From an uncultured Candidatus Saccharibacteria bacterium (GTDB lineage: Bacteria; Patescibacteriota; Saccharimonadia; Saccharimonadales; Saccharimonadaceae): 64,000 bases of DNA. The notes beneath the pieces are model-generated. The model had not been told where the DNA came from and did no database searches. It saw nothing but the letters and a program-made list of their open reading frames with translations. Position 1 is the first letter of the stretch. Each line of letters begins with the position of its first letter. Shown piece after piece: positions 43,387 through 52,839 of the stretch. A program made the translations under genes and the position numbers. Location of the stretch: positions 32,425 to 96,424 of the forward strand of contig CAOJGQ010000002.1 in the NCBI GenBank assembly GCA_948435375.1, given 5' to 3'.

Positions 43387-44111
43387 CCGGCATTATCTCC
43401 AGATTCAGAAGTTGGTTTAAAAATCCATTCGATAATTTTGTTTTTAAGGAAAAAATATTCCTCTTTTTCATATTGCGAGTTCAAAATGCAATATTCTTGG
43501 TTCGAAATATGGCTACAAAACATACATTCGTGCAGGTTACTAGCGTCTTGAATAAAAAGCGAATTACTGATTTTCCCGGAACAAATTACGCTGTAACAAT
43601 TCGTGCAGGCATTAGAGTCATCGGCGCGCAAGCAATAATTTACGTTCGAGCTACGTTGACAAGCAATAGCATAATTCGAATCATAGGAACCGTCGCAGAA
43701 AATCAAATAGCTCGAGCCGCCGCAATTAGTCGAACAATAAATATGGCGGGAATTATAAATTGGGTCGCTTTTTGCTACATCTTCACTGTCATAAACGCGC
43801 TCGGTCGAAGTGTAGTTCAGTTCTTCGCGCCAAATTTTTAGTAAATCTTTGATCCCGGAAATCGACGGTTTTTCGCGCAGCCAACCCTTGCCATCGTTCC
43901 AAAGATCGGTATTGGGGACAGTAATATATTTATGGGCGTTGGGCATAGCAGAATAAGTGGTCTGTCCAGTCCAAGAATCTTTCACTTTGGTCGGGAGTTG
44001 AATATCAAAGGCAAATTTTTGGCGCAAAGTTTCTAAGTCATACGGGTTATCACGACCAAAAATTGCTTGGAAAATTTTGTTCGTAATTGCTGGCAATTCT
44101 TTTTCAATCAT
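43383..44111 (-). CDS. Cys-rich Patescibacteria protein ('CaiB/BaiF'-misnamed family)
   Basis: 242 residues. The N-terminal half (IFGRDNPYDLETLRQKF, VPNTDLWNDGKGW) is followed by a Cys-rich repeat region (about 120-215) with about 12 Cys in pairs (YCSTNC, CTNC, CMFC), ending in EYCILNSQYEKEEYFFLK. That ending matches a family widespread in Candidate Phyla Radiation genomes and often mislabelled CaiB/BaiF. Zinc binding is likely. Function unknown. Between the ATPase gene (9 nt) and DUF167 (overlap). Confidence 0.75.
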   Translation of the reverse strand: MIEKELPAITNKIFQAIFGRDNPYDLETLRQKFAFDIQLPTKVKDSWTGQTTYSAMPNAHKYITVPNTDLWNDGKGWLREKPSISGIKDLLKIWREELNYTSTERVYDSEDVAKSDPIYNSRHIYCSTNCGGSSYLIFCDGSYDSNYAIACQRSSNVNYCLRADDSNACTNCYSVICSGKISNSLFIQDASNLHECMFCSHISNQEYCILNSQYEKEEYFFLKNKIIEWIFKPTSESGDNAG

Positions 44112-44120
44112 GGATCCTCA

Positions 44121-46169
44121 TTATGATAACTTCTTGCGACTTGTGCTGTTAGATTTAATAAGTTGTTCGGAACTTGTTTCGTCGTCAAGATCAAAACTAT
44201 ATTGTGGCTGAGATATCTGAGCATCACTGACGGGCGGTTTTTCTGGAGCTGATTTTTGATTGGTAAGAATCGCAGGGATGGGGTTTACGATCACATTTTC
44301 GGCAATACGGGTTTCGCTCGGTGAATGGTCTACAGTCGTGGCGCGAAAAGTAGGCTGGAGTTTTTCGGCGTGACTAATACGCACAAGACATTCACGAGTT
44401 TTTAGTTTCGTAATCAGGTCAACACGGCTCGATAGCTGGTCATCACCGGGAATCTTAATATCGATATTTTCGGCTATAATTTGGGCATCAGTCTTCGACG
44501 AACGGAAAATGTAATAGTTCGTAACGTTGGCAAGAATAGACTCACGCAAGTTTGGAGTAATTTGATGGAGATATTGGCCCGCCAAAATAATCGAGACGTG
44601 ATATTTGCGCAGTTCGGAAAGCGCTCGCGCAATAATCGGGCTCTCGATTACTGAGACTTCGTCAACGATAATAATCAAATGCTGTTCAAACGGCATAGCT
44701 TCCGCGAGTAGAAACAGCTGTTCAGAAATTAAACCGGCAATAATTTTCGTTACGGCGGTGCCAAGACGTAAGCGATTAAGCGAGAAAATCGTGAGGAAGG
44801 TTTCCTGCAAAGTTGCTTCGAGACTGGGAGCTTGAAATTCCTGACTAAAGAGCGGGACCATTTGCATTTCGTCGATAAAGGCGATGATTGGGGCGATGGA
44901 GAGATTATATGAACCGGTTTTGAGTTCGGAAAAATCAGTGAGAAAAAACTGTTCGACGCTAGTTGGAAGACCTTCCGTATGCGCGACGAGTTGACCGCGA
45001 AAATCAGCGTCAAGCAAAAGGCGGCGCAGATTAACAAAAGAAAACTTCCCGGCTTGCATAAGTAAGAATAAGCTATAACGCAAAACGCGTTCAAGCCGGC
45101 CGTTATAGCCGTCGTTGAAATATTGTTTCAGGAGGTCAAGCGTAAGTTCGACGTTGACGCCGAGTTCCGATACTGCAACGGATTGAGAATTGGATGTGGG
45201 TGCGGTTTGATTGAAAATGTCAATTGCAGTTGCTGCCGTCATGAAATCGACGATTTTTTGGTTTGCAATCGCGGTGCAATCGTACTTGAGATTGTCGTGC
45301 GGATCGATGACGACGACTTTGTAATTTTCTGGTTGAGTTTGGAAAAGTTGATGAATGAAAAGCGCGATGAATTTTGACTTGCCGGCACCGCTGCTGCCAA
45401 TGATTAAAGAATGCTTCGCAAAATCGAAGGCGGCGGGAGCGAGAAAAAGTTTTTCCTCGGAATACGGAAAAGTGTCAGCTAAAAGTAATGCCCCTTTCGA
45501 ACTCGGACTGAGAAGATGGATGATTTTGTGCGTGGGGAGATATTTGGGTATTTTCATATAAGCTAAATCGCAATAGGTAGTAAAATCGAGTGTCAGCAAA
45601 GTTTCGGCGCCAGGTGGCAAAATGAGAATGTAGGACGGTTTGGCAGTTTTAGCTTTATGGTCGGTTTGAGATTTTGGGATGCAGGAAAAATGAGCTTTGG
45701 AAGCGATGTGTTGGAGGATTTTGGTAAAATTTAGCTCTAGTTCAAGAAAGTTATAGCTTCTACTCTCGCAGCGTCGAATGAGTTGAAGAAGATTCTCGGA
45801 TTGATGATTGAAAAACACACGATGGAGACTTTTCCGGATCACGTGGCGTGGGGATGATTGTTCCGAAGCGCGTTTTAGATCGGGTTTCGCGAAAGTTTGA
45901 TCGGATGAAAAATTTTCCGAGTAATAGTTCTGTTCAGTTTGAAAATCGGGTGCAAGCTTGAACAGAAAAGCCTTCGATCCGAGACTGGCGGGCAGCGGCA
46001 CAGGTGAGCAAAGATAAAAATGTAAGGTGTAATTTTCGAGACGAACAAGAATTTGCCAAGCAGAAAAAAGTCCGAGCAAATGACTGACCGTGCGGAGGAA
46101 TTCCACCCAATCTTCCGCGGTGAGGCTGGGTTTAGCGAATAAAATCTCGTAGTGGAACGATCGCTTCAT
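44121..46169 (-). CDS. type IV secretion/conjugation-type ATPase (VirD4/HerA-like)
   Basis: 682 residues from the ATG at 46169, 5 nt after the stop of the upstream gene; the ATG at 46271 would overlap that gene by 97 nt. Walker A GSSGAGKS (258-265), VVIDPHDN after it and Walker B HLIIIVDEVSVIES fit DUF87/TraD-like ring ATPases that pump DNA or protein. No membrane helix is seen in it; the small membrane protein just upstream may be its anchor. The operon is small membrane protein, ATPase, Cys-rich protein, DUF167. Confidence 0.82.
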   Translation of the reverse strand: MKRSFHYEILFAKPSLTAEDWVEFLRTVSHLLGLFSAWQILVRLENYTLHFYLCSPVPLPASLGSKAFLFKLAPDFQTEQNYYSENFSSDQTFAKPDLKRASEQSSPRHVIRKSLHRVFFNHQSENLLQLIRRCESRSYNFLELELNFTKILQHIASKAHFSCIPKSQTDHKAKTAKPSYILILPPGAETLLTLDFTTYCDLAYMKIPKYLPTHKIIHLLSPSSKGALLLADTFPYSEEKLFLAPAAFDFAKHSLIIGSSGAGKSKFIALFIHQLFQTQPENYKVVVIDPHDNLKYDCTAIANQKIVDFMTAATAIDIFNQTAPTSNSQSVAVSELGVNVELTLDLLKQYFNDGYNGRLERVLRYSLFLLMQAGKFSFVNLRRLLLDADFRGQLVAHTEGLPTSVEQFFLTDFSELKTGSYNLSIAPIIAFIDEMQMVPLFSQEFQAPSLEATLQETFLTIFSLNRLRLGTAVTKIIAGLISEQLFLLAEAMPFEQHLIIIVDEVSVIESPIIARALSELRKYHVSIILAGQYLHQITPNLRESILANVTNYYIFRSSKTDAQIIAENIDIKIPGDDQLSSRVDLITKLKTRECLVRISHAEKLQPTFRATTVDHSPSETRIAENVIVNPIPAILTNQKSAPEKPPVSDAQISQPQYSFDLDDETSSEQLIKSNSTSRKKLS

Positions 46170-46174
46170 AGACG

Positions 46175-46615
46175 CTACTTCACTGGCTTCGGTGTACGAT
46201 CGGAATTTTCGCTTGGAGATGAAAGTTCGTTTGAGGTGTTTGAAGTGTTTGAAGTGTTTGACGGCGGGCAAATTTGATTAGGGGTAGCGAGGTTAGTGCC
46301 CGAAGTTAGTGGATTTGAATCTGTGAGACTGAACGATAAACTATGAGCGATAGAGGTTTGGCATGGCCAGACTAAGGTCGAAGCTTCAGAGCCCGTTGTA
46401 TTGCTAGTGATATTGGCTGGTTGGTTCGAGGTGGCAGTGGCAGGCTCTTCAGCAAGATGACCGCTGAATAACATGAAGGCTGAGGGTAAAATGAGAAGCT
46501 CAAAAACATGAAAAAGAAGATGCAGGCCCATTAAAATTGCGCCTAGCAAGCCAACACGTTTAGCTCGAAAAAGATGGAAACGTTTCTCGATACGACAGTG
46601 TTGGCAATGTTTCAT
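46175..46615 (-). CDS. small membrane protein with CxxC start and Asn/Thr/Ser tail
   Basis: 146 residues: CQHC near the N-terminus, one or two membrane helices (about 24-52), then a disordered Ser/Thr/Asn/Pro tail. A 9-bp tandem repeat (TGTTTGAAG three times, near 46234-46262) encodes SNTSNTSNE and may vary in length. TATAAT (46622-46627, minus strand) lies 6 nt from the ATG: leaderless. First gene of the ATPase operon. Function unknown. Confidence 0.7.
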   Translation of the reverse strand: MKHCQHCRIEKRFHLFRAKRVGLLGAILMGLHLLFHVFELLILPSAFMLFSGHLAEEPATATSNQPANITSNTTGSEASTLVWPCQTSIAHSLSFSLTDSNPLTSGTNLATPNQICPPSNTSNTSNTSNELSSPSENSDRTPKPVK

Positions 46616-46655
46616 GAAGCGATTATAGCATACTAGGGAGGATTAATGTAGCCGC

Positions 46656-46855
46656 GGACCGTAAAGCCGTCCCAACGAGCGTCGTTGCTCGACGGGTTGA
46701 CGTTAGCGCTATTGAAACTGAGGTGGTACGCATAGAGCGTAGACGGGTAGGCGTTGACTCCCCAGTAGAAGCCATAGTTGCCCGAGTACCTCAAAGAGCC
46801 AGTAGTTGCATTTATATACCCGCCACGAGTTAGATATATAGGAGATTTTGAGATG
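46656..46855 (-). repeat. lectin-domain variable cassette E
   Basis: Minus strand encodes SPIYLTRGGY, TGSLRYSG, FYWGVNAYPSTLYAYHL, NVNPSSNDARW, GFTVRGYINPP. The frame is open upstream into a copy of the tRNA-Gln 3' end, giving a possible 99-codon ORF from 46932, but no promoter or SD supports it. Its 3' side abuts the leaderless promoter of the gene at 46615. Confidence 0.85.
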
Positions 46856-46873
46856 TTATGATTTAGCCAGCAC

Positions 46874-46889
46874 GGCTGGGTCGGCAGGA
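46874..46889 (-). repeat. 16-bp duplicate of the tRNA-Gln 3' end
   Basis: GGCTGGGTCGGCAGGA here equals 46991-47006 at the 3' end of tRNA-Gln. It lies between cassette E and the tRNA. Confidence 0.7.
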
Positions 46890-46951
46890 AAGTTAATCTC
46901 GCTACGCTCGATAACGAACCTAATACCCTCAAATTCTGGACATTCCCAACA

Positions 46952-46990
46952 AATAAAATATATTAGACATAAAGTCTAATATATTTTATT
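46952..46990 (-). terminator. terminator of tRNA-Gln
   Basis: Perfect 17-bp stem AATAAAATATATTAGAC / GTCTAATATATTTTATT with loop ATAAA, directly after the tRNA 3' end. Confidence 0.8.
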
Positions 46991-47064
46991 GGCTGGGTCG
47001 GCAGGATTCGAACCTGCGAATGCTGGGACCAAAACCCAGTGCCTTACCACTTGGCGACGACCCA
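46990..47064 (-). tRNA. tRNA-Gln (UUG)
   Basis: Acceptor TGGGTCG / CGACCCA, anticodon loop TTTTGGT with anticodon TTG, T-arm GCAGG-TTCGAAT-CCTGC and encoded CCA. All arms pair. Confidence 0.97.
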
Positions 47065-47166
47065 ATAACCAAAATTGTATAACCCGAAACTTCCGCTCGT
47101 CTTGCTAAGATTCGACCTAGAGCAGCATGTCTCTTCAGCTTCTATTATATCACAATTCCCCAAAAG

Positions 47167-48249
47167 TTAGTGAATTTCGCGCAAGTTTGGCCATTCCTCG
47201 AACAAAACCTTAATACAGCCTGCGATCGGAATCGCTACAATTGCCCCCACCAGTCCAAACATATACATTCCAATAATAATCGCTACCAGAATCAAAGTTG
47301 CCGGGAGATTTAGCGCATTACCCTGAATCTTTGGCGCAATCACGTTATTCTCAATCTGCGCATAGACAATATAGAAGACCAGGAAAATCACCGCTGCGAT
47401 TGGCGAGCTAAACAGGAGCACTAGCGAAATTAGCGCACAGCTAATAATCGGGCCAAACATCGGAATCAGGTAGAAAATCATCGCGATGAGCCCCATCGGC
47501 AATGCCAAACTGCTCGAAAAACCAAAGATCATAGACAGCAGGAATACCGCTACTGTTACTACACAACCGTCTAGAATCGCCACCATCACCTGCCTCGAAA
47601 CATAGATTGCAATCACATCTACCATCCGATCTACTAGCCGTTTCAATGGTTTGACTTCTGATTTATTGCGTTTACGCTCAATCGTTTGCCAAAAATTATT
47701 CATAATTCCTGGACCCTCAATCATAAAAAACAGCGTTAGAACTAGCACCAAAATCACAGTAGTTAGAACTTGCGAAATTGCCCCTACTCCGACCATTACC
47801 ATATCGCCTAAATTATCCACGAAACTGGTCGAAAAAGATTTAATGCCGTTCAGAATTTCAGTTTGCAAATCATCAATGCCAATACTTTGACCGAAGGTAT
47901 TAATTCCGTCCCAACCGCCCAGACTATTCTCGAAAGTGGTCGGCAACTGCCCGACGAATTGCGCCGTCTCGCCGATGACAACTGGTCCGGCCACAGAAAC
48001 GATCAATGTTACCACCGCAATAATCAAGATATAGGCCAAGGCCGATACTGAGCCAGTCGTCCCTCGTTTAGTTAGAACGCCAATTTTTTTGGCCAAAGGG
48101 CGCATCGCAATTGCTAAAAATGCTGCGATACCAATAATAATCAGCCCAGCCATTGCTTTGTAGATCAAAAAGCCCATGACCACGAACCCAAGCAGTACTA
48201 ACCAAAACCGAATAAATGTTCGCGTATCGACCTCAATCGTCTTGCTCAT
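47167..48249 (-). CDS. AI-2E family transporter (UPF0118)
   Basis: 360 residues, six to eight membrane helices with the family's long extracytoplasmic/cytoplasmic loop (about 85-205) and the C-terminal half YLIPMFGPIISCALISLVLLF, VIAPKIQGNALNLPATLILVA. Members have been linked to autoinducer-2 export, cation/proton exchange and peptidoglycan-linked functions, so the substrate is open. AGGAGG precedes the ATG. Downstream of tgt in the same direction. Confidence 0.9.
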   Translation of the reverse strand: MSKTIEVDTRTFIRFWLVLLGFVVMGFLIYKAMAGLIIIGIAAFLAIAMRPLAKKIGVLTKRGTTGSVSALAYILIIAVVTLIVSVAGPVVIGETAQFVGQLPTTFENSLGGWDGINTFGQSIGIDDLQTEILNGIKSFSTSFVDNLGDMVMVGVGAISQVLTTVILVLVLTLFFMIEGPGIMNNFWQTIERKRNKSEVKPLKRLVDRMVDVIAIYVSRQVMVAILDGCVVTVAVFLLSMIFGFSSSLALPMGLIAMIFYLIPMFGPIISCALISLVLLFSSPIAAVIFLVFYIVYAQIENNVIAPKIQGNALNLPATLILVAIIIGMYMFGLVGAIVAIPIAGCIKVLFEEWPNLREIH

Positions 48250-48269
48250 TTTTCCTCCTATTTCCCCAA

Positions 48270-49547
48270 TTATATCACACCGGCATTATAGCGCGCCAAA
48301 AAATCCTTTTTATACTCATCAAAGTCTCCGCGCAACATGCTCTGGCGAATTTCTTCGGTCAATCGCACGATAAAACGCAGATTATGCGCCGATGCTAAGT
48401 TATAATATTTCGCCTTCTGCTCCGCTTCTCCCGAGCGCCACATCGCCCGAAGGCCGCCACGCGTCCAGCCGGCTGCGCAAGTCGAACAATCGCAGTTTTT
48501 CTCTAACGGTTCACCCGAATCTGCCATTTTGCGCAAATTAAAATTGCCATCTCTGGTGTAAATTTTCCCGTGCCGCGCCTCGCGCATCGGAGCTACACAG
48601 TCGAAGGTATCCGCCCCCATTTCTGCCCCAATCAAAATATCGTCCGGATGCGACAAACCGAGCAGATGTCGCGGCTTTTCCATCGGCAATTCTTCGTCGC
48701 ACCAGCGCAGAATTTCACCTAAATCTTCTTTTAAAAATGCGCCGCCCAGCCCAAAACCGTCAAATCCGATTCCCTCGATTTGCATTTTTGCTAGATTACG
48801 GGCGGTTTGGCGGCGGAGATCCTCCCAGCGTCCGCCCTGCAAAACCGCATATAAATTTTGTCGATAGCCTAAGTCATCACGATGTTTTAAATGTTCCGCG
48901 AGACTACGCTTAGCCCAACGCTCCGTGCGCTCCATCGCCTCAATATTATATTCATAACTATCCGCCAGTGACGTCAACTCATCAAACGACATATGAATAT
49001 CCGCCCCAATCTGACACTGAATCTGCATCGACTCCTCTGGTCCGATAAAATCTGGCCTGCCGTCAAACGGATCGACAAACTCCACACCTTTTTCCGTCAC
49101 ATGTGCGAGGCGCTCTTTATGTGCAGTGTTGGTCACGTGGCGCTCTTTTTCCATTGAAACCACCTTCCCTAATCCTGACCCCAGAGACATGACCTGGAAG
49201 CCGCCCGAATCTGTCACTGTTGGTCCTTGCCAAATTCCTGCCGCGATTACGCTGGCGCTAGCGTCTTCCCCCTTCCCATTTATACTTTCCGCCTGCCAAA
49301 ATTCGGCTGGCACTTTCGCAAGTCCGCCAAACTTTGCGATTCCCGGCGCCTGTCGACGCAAATGATAGCCATTACAAAGCATCGCCTGCACATCTATCTC
49401 GGCCAGATCTGCGGCTGATAAAAATCGTACATACCCCCGCGTTCCAACCGCAAGAAAAGCTGGCGTCTTGATAACACCGTGGGCGGTTTTGATCTCGCCC
49501 ACTCGCCCCAGACCATTCGGCAACACCTTCTCAATTTCGAATTCCAT
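48270..49547 (-). CDS. tgt: queuine/preQ1 tRNA-ribosyltransferase
   Basis: 425 residues. TDSGGFQVMSLG contains the catalytic Asp region, GIGFDGFGLGGAF the second, and the zinc site CDCSTC plus a later His is intact. Exchanges G34 of GUN-anticodon tRNAs for preQ1. There is an unusual insert around residues 85-95 and 130-145 compared with the usual about 380 residues. TATAAT (49554-49559, minus strand) is 6 nt before the ATG: leaderless. No queuosine biosynthesis genes are nearby, so the base may be scavenged. Confidence 0.95.
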   Translation of the reverse strand: MEFEIEKVLPNGLGRVGEIKTAHGVIKTPAFLAVGTRGYVRFLSAADLAEIDVQAMLCNGYHLRRQAPGIAKFGGLAKVPAEFWQAESINGKGEDASASVIAAGIWQGPTVTDSGGFQVMSLGSGLGKVVSMEKERHVTNTAHKERLAHVTEKGVEFVDPFDGRPDFIGPEESMQIQCQIGADIHMSFDELTSLADSYEYNIEAMERTERWAKRSLAEHLKHRDDLGYRQNLYAVLQGGRWEDLRRQTARNLAKMQIEGIGFDGFGLGGAFLKEDLGEILRWCDEELPMEKPRHLLGLSHPDDILIGAEMGADTFDCVAPMREARHGKIYTRDGNFNLRKMADSGEPLEKNCDCSTCAAGWTRGGLRAMWRSGEAEQKAKYYNLASAHNLRFIVRLTEEIRQSMLRGDFDEYKKDFLARYNAGVI

Positions 49548-49789
49548 TTTTCTATTATAATATATAATCCTTCACTTTTCTAGCTTTACTACATCATAAT
49601 TTCTACAAATAGCCATCGTGATTGCAACATAATTTCACCGGCTTTGCTAGACTGTATTTTTTACAACATTTTCTCCAACTGTCGGAAACCTTTTGTGCTA
49701 CAATTAAGCGAAAGAGAGTGAGTGGGCAAAGGGAAACCGCCCTTGGGCAAGGCAAAACAACTGAGAGATAACGGAGAGTGGAGGCCCCG

Positions 49790-50263
49790 ATGAGCAAAAA
49801 ATCTAACAAAGACAACGAAAAATCTAGTCAGCACGATTCAGCCGTACATAGTGAATCTGCCGAGCGTACTCAGACCAAGGCTGAAACCGCCCGTGCTGCT
49901 AGTACAATGTTTTTTCTCCCGCCTGAGCAAACTATGTCACATAGTCATAAAACGAAGGAGATTGAACGGCGCCTTGAGCGTCTTGAACGAAAGGTGAATA
50001 GCAACGAACGTTTTGCGCGCACTTTTGCTAAAAGTATTACTACTCAGGCTTTAGCTGCTGATGCGATTCTCTATGTTCTACGTAAAAGCCTTCATGAGGA
50101 TGCCGAAATCCGCGAAGAATTGACTGCAGCGATCAAGGAATATGATAAGCGCAAAATCCGACGTTGGTTTTCCGGCTTTTTTGGCGTCGTGCTCTGGATT
50201 CTCTCAGTTGCCGCTGCTGCGGGCGTTGGAGCCTTTATTTATTGGGCGTTTTCGGGTAAGTAA
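49790..50263 (+). CDS. single-pass membrane protein with coiled coil, unknown
   Basis: 157 residues from the ATG at 49790 (MSKKSNKDNEK), which has GGAGG 5 nt upstream; an ATG at 49778 lies on that site. Charged disordered N-terminus, a coiled-coil stretch (KEIERRLERLERKVNSNERF), then a C-terminal membrane helix (about 127-152). Topology is tail-anchored, with the coil inside. A TACAAT −10 lies at 49696-49701 with a leader of about 85 nt. It is followed 41 nt later by the P-type ATPase gene and may be its partner (inference). Confidence 0.7.
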   Translation: MSKKSNKDNEKSSQHDSAVHSESAERTQTKAETARAASTMFFLPPEQTMSHSHKTKEIERRLERLERKVNSNERFARTFAKSITTQALAADAILYVLRKSLHEDAEIREELTAAIKEYDKRKIRRWFSGFFGVVLWILSVAAAAGVGAFIYWAFSGK

Positions 50264-50304
50264 ATCATATTGCTTAAAAATAAAATCCTCGCTAAACTTA
50301 GATT

Positions 50305-52836
50305 ATGGCAGATTTTTATAATCGTACCGTGAAGGAGGTAGCAAACGAGCTGGGCGTCGATCCAGCAGTTGGTTTGTCGGTGCGGGAAGTCGAAAAGCGA
50401 CGAGCAAAATACGGGGCAAATGAACTGAAGATGGCGGGAACGTCGCTTTGGAAAAAGCTACTGGCGCCGTTTATGGATATTTTTATGTTGATCTTGATTG
50501 TGGCACTGGCACTTTCGGCGGTGCAACAGGATTGGTTGGAGGCGATCGTGATTGCAGTAATTATTGCGGCAGACGCGATTGTCTATTATGTACAGCGGTT
50601 TTCGACTGAGCGGATTTTGCGATCGTTGAATAATACAATCGTGCAGAATGTGGTAGTGCTGCGCGAAGGGGTGGAGCAGTCGGTGGAGGCGGCGGATTTG
50701 GTGCCGGGGGATATTGTGATTTTGCAGGAGGGTGACCGGGTGCCGGCGGACGGGCGGATTGTGAATGAGTCGGGACTGCTAACGAACGAGTCAATGCTTA
50801 CTGGTGAGTCGGAGCCGATTGCGAAAGATGCCAAGACGATTACAGGACAAAAGAAAGTTTACGAACAGCGCAATATGGTGTTTTCTGGGTCATTTGTCTT
50901 CACGGGTAAAGGACGTTTTATAGTGACGGCGACGAGCAACGCGACGGAATACGGACGGATTGCATCGCTGGCAACGGCAGCAACCAGCGTGAGCCCAATT
51001 TCGCAGAAAATTGATAAGCTGGTGCTAAAAATCGCGGCTGTGGTGGTGGGACTGGCGGCTGTGGCGCTGATTCTGCAGCTGGTTGACGGGATTGAATGGC
51101 TGGGAGCCCTGAAGTTTACGCTGGCAATGATTGTTTCGGCGGTGCCGGAAGGTTTGCCGATTGCGATTTCGATTGTTTTGGCGCTCTGTGCGAAACGAAT
51201 GGCGCGCAAACAGGCACTGATTAAAGAGCTGAAGGCGATTGAGTCGATTGGGATTGTGACGACGATCGCAAGCGATAAAACGGGAACGTTGACCAAAAAT
51301 CAGTTAGAGATGCAAGAGACCTGGACGCGGGAGAGTGAAGCGAGTTTTCTCAAGGCTCTGGCCGGGGCGACCCTAGTCGAAACGGTGACGACCGCGCGCG
51401 AGACGCAGCCAGCTGATCCGCTGGATACTTGCATGGCGCAGTTTTTGCGTGAGCGAGATTATGATCTTGAGGCTTTGGACCCGCGCAAAGTTTACGCTTT
51501 TGATCAGAATATTAAAATGTCGGGGAATTTGTACGACGGTAAAGCGGGTGAATATGTCTTGATGGTGAAGGGGGCGCCGGAGACGATTTTAGCGCGGGCA
51601 AAAATGGCGCAAAGTGCGCGTGAGCAAGTCGAAGTGAAGCTGGTTGAGCTGGCGAATAAGGGCTATAAGGTTTTAGCGTTGGCCCATGGACAGCTGAAGC
51701 ATGAGATCAATGAATTGGAGCGACTAAGCAAACATGACGAGCTGAAGTTTGATGGACTGATCGCGGTGGCGGACGGGATTCGGCCGGAAACGGCGGCGGC
51801 AATTCAGCAGACCAAGCGGATGGGCGTGAAGACCAAGATGGTGACCGGTGACCACGCTGGGACAGCCTATGCGATTGGGCGAGAACTGGGCTTGGCGGAG
51901 GATTTTGCGCAGGTTTTGGACTGCTCAAAGTTGGGAAATATTACGGACGATGATTTAGAAAATGTTGTAAAAAATACAACAGTTTTTGCACGAGTGACGC
52001 CGGAGGACAAATATCGAGTGCTCGAGGCGATAAAAAAGACGGAAATTTGCGCGATGACCGGAGACGGGGTGAATGATGTGCCGGCGCTGGTGAGCGCGCA
52101 TGTGGGAATTGCGATGGGCGATGCGCCGAGCATTGTGCAGGACGCTGGGGATATTGTGTTGATTGATAATAATTTTAAGAATATTACGGAGGCGATTCGG
52201 GAAAGTCGGACAGTGCTCGGAAATATTCGACGGATGTTAGGCTATCTTTTGGCAACGAATGCCGGCGAAGCTTTGACGATGCTAGGTGCACTGATTTTTA
52301 CCGGCGGTCAGCTCTTAACGCCGATCCAGATTCTCTGGATCAACTTAGTAACCGATTCCCTACTAGTAGTACCGTTAGGACTTGAGCCACCAGAACAGAA
52401 GATCTTGCGCCAGAGACCGGAAGCAAAGGACGCGCCAATCTTGTCGTCGGCGATGATTCGGCGGATGGCGTTGACGGCATTTTTGATGGCGGCGTTGACT
52501 TTGACGACTTATTGTGTCGCATTAGCGGTGTTGAATGATCCGGCACAGGCGAATACCCTGGCTTTCACGGCGCTGGTCGTCATGCAATGGAGCAATGCTT
52601 TGACGACGCGCGGGACTTATGAATCAGTTTTTCAACGCTTGAAAGCGCGACATCCGGCGTTCTATTGGGCACTGGGTGGAGCGGTAGTCTTGCAGATTGC
52701 GGCGGTTTTTGGGCCTTTGGCACGAGCAATTGGCGTAGTGGCGGCGCCGTTAGGATGGGTTTTGGGAGTGACCGTGGTGGCTTTCGTGACTCCGATGCTC
52801 GTGATTGAAGCTTATAAGTGGATGGCGAATCGGTAG
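50305..52836 (+). CDS. P-type cation ATPase, P2 (calcium) type
   Basis: 843 residues. N-terminal cation-ATPase domain, TGES (167-170) actuator motif, PEGLP (281-285) ion-site helix, phosphorylation motif DKTGTLT (Asp324), and GDGVNDVPAL near residue 590. The M6 region WINLVTDSLLVVPLGLEPPE matches calcium pumps rather than heavy-metal pumps. Likely exports Ca2+ or exchanges another cation. No SD is seen before the ATG. Convergent with the racemase-like gene, 3 nt apart. Confidence 0.92.
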   Translation: MADFYNRTVKEVANELGVDPAVGLSVREVEKRRAKYGANELKMAGTSLWKKLLAPFMDIFMLILIVALALSAVQQDWLEAIVIAVIIAADAIVYYVQRFSTERILRSLNNTIVQNVVVLREGVEQSVEAADLVPGDIVILQEGDRVPADGRIVNESGLLTNESMLTGESEPIAKDAKTITGQKKVYEQRNMVFSGSFVFTGKGRFIVTATSNATEYGRIASLATAATSVSPISQKIDKLVLKIAAVVVGLAAVALILQLVDGIEWLGALKFTLAMIVSAVPEGLPIAISIVLALCAKRMARKQALIKELKAIESIGIVTTIASDKTGTLTKNQLEMQETWTRESEASFLKALAGATLVETVTTARETQPADPLDTCMAQFLRERDYDLEALDPRKVYAFDQNIKMSGNLYDGKAGEYVLMVKGAPETILARAKMAQSAREQVEVKLVELANKGYKVLALAHGQLKHEINELERLSKHDELKFDGLIAVADGIRPETAAAIQQTKRMGVKTKMVTGDHAGTAYAIGRELGLAEDFAQVLDCSKLGNITDDDLENVVKNTTVFARVTPEDKYRVLEAIKKTEICAMTGDGVNDVPALVSAHVGIAMGDAPSIVQDAGDIVLIDNNFKNITEAIRESRTVLGNIRRMLGYLLATNAGEALTMLGALIFTGGQLLTPIQILWINLVTDSLLVVPLGLEPPEQKILRQRPEAKDAPILSSAMIRRMALTAFLMAALTLTTYCVALAVLNDPAQANTLAFTALVVMQWSNALTTRGTYESVFQRLKARHPAFYWALGGAVVLQIAAVFGPLARAIGVVAAPLGWVLGVTVVAFVTPMLVIEAYKWMANR

Positions 52837-52839
52837 GTC

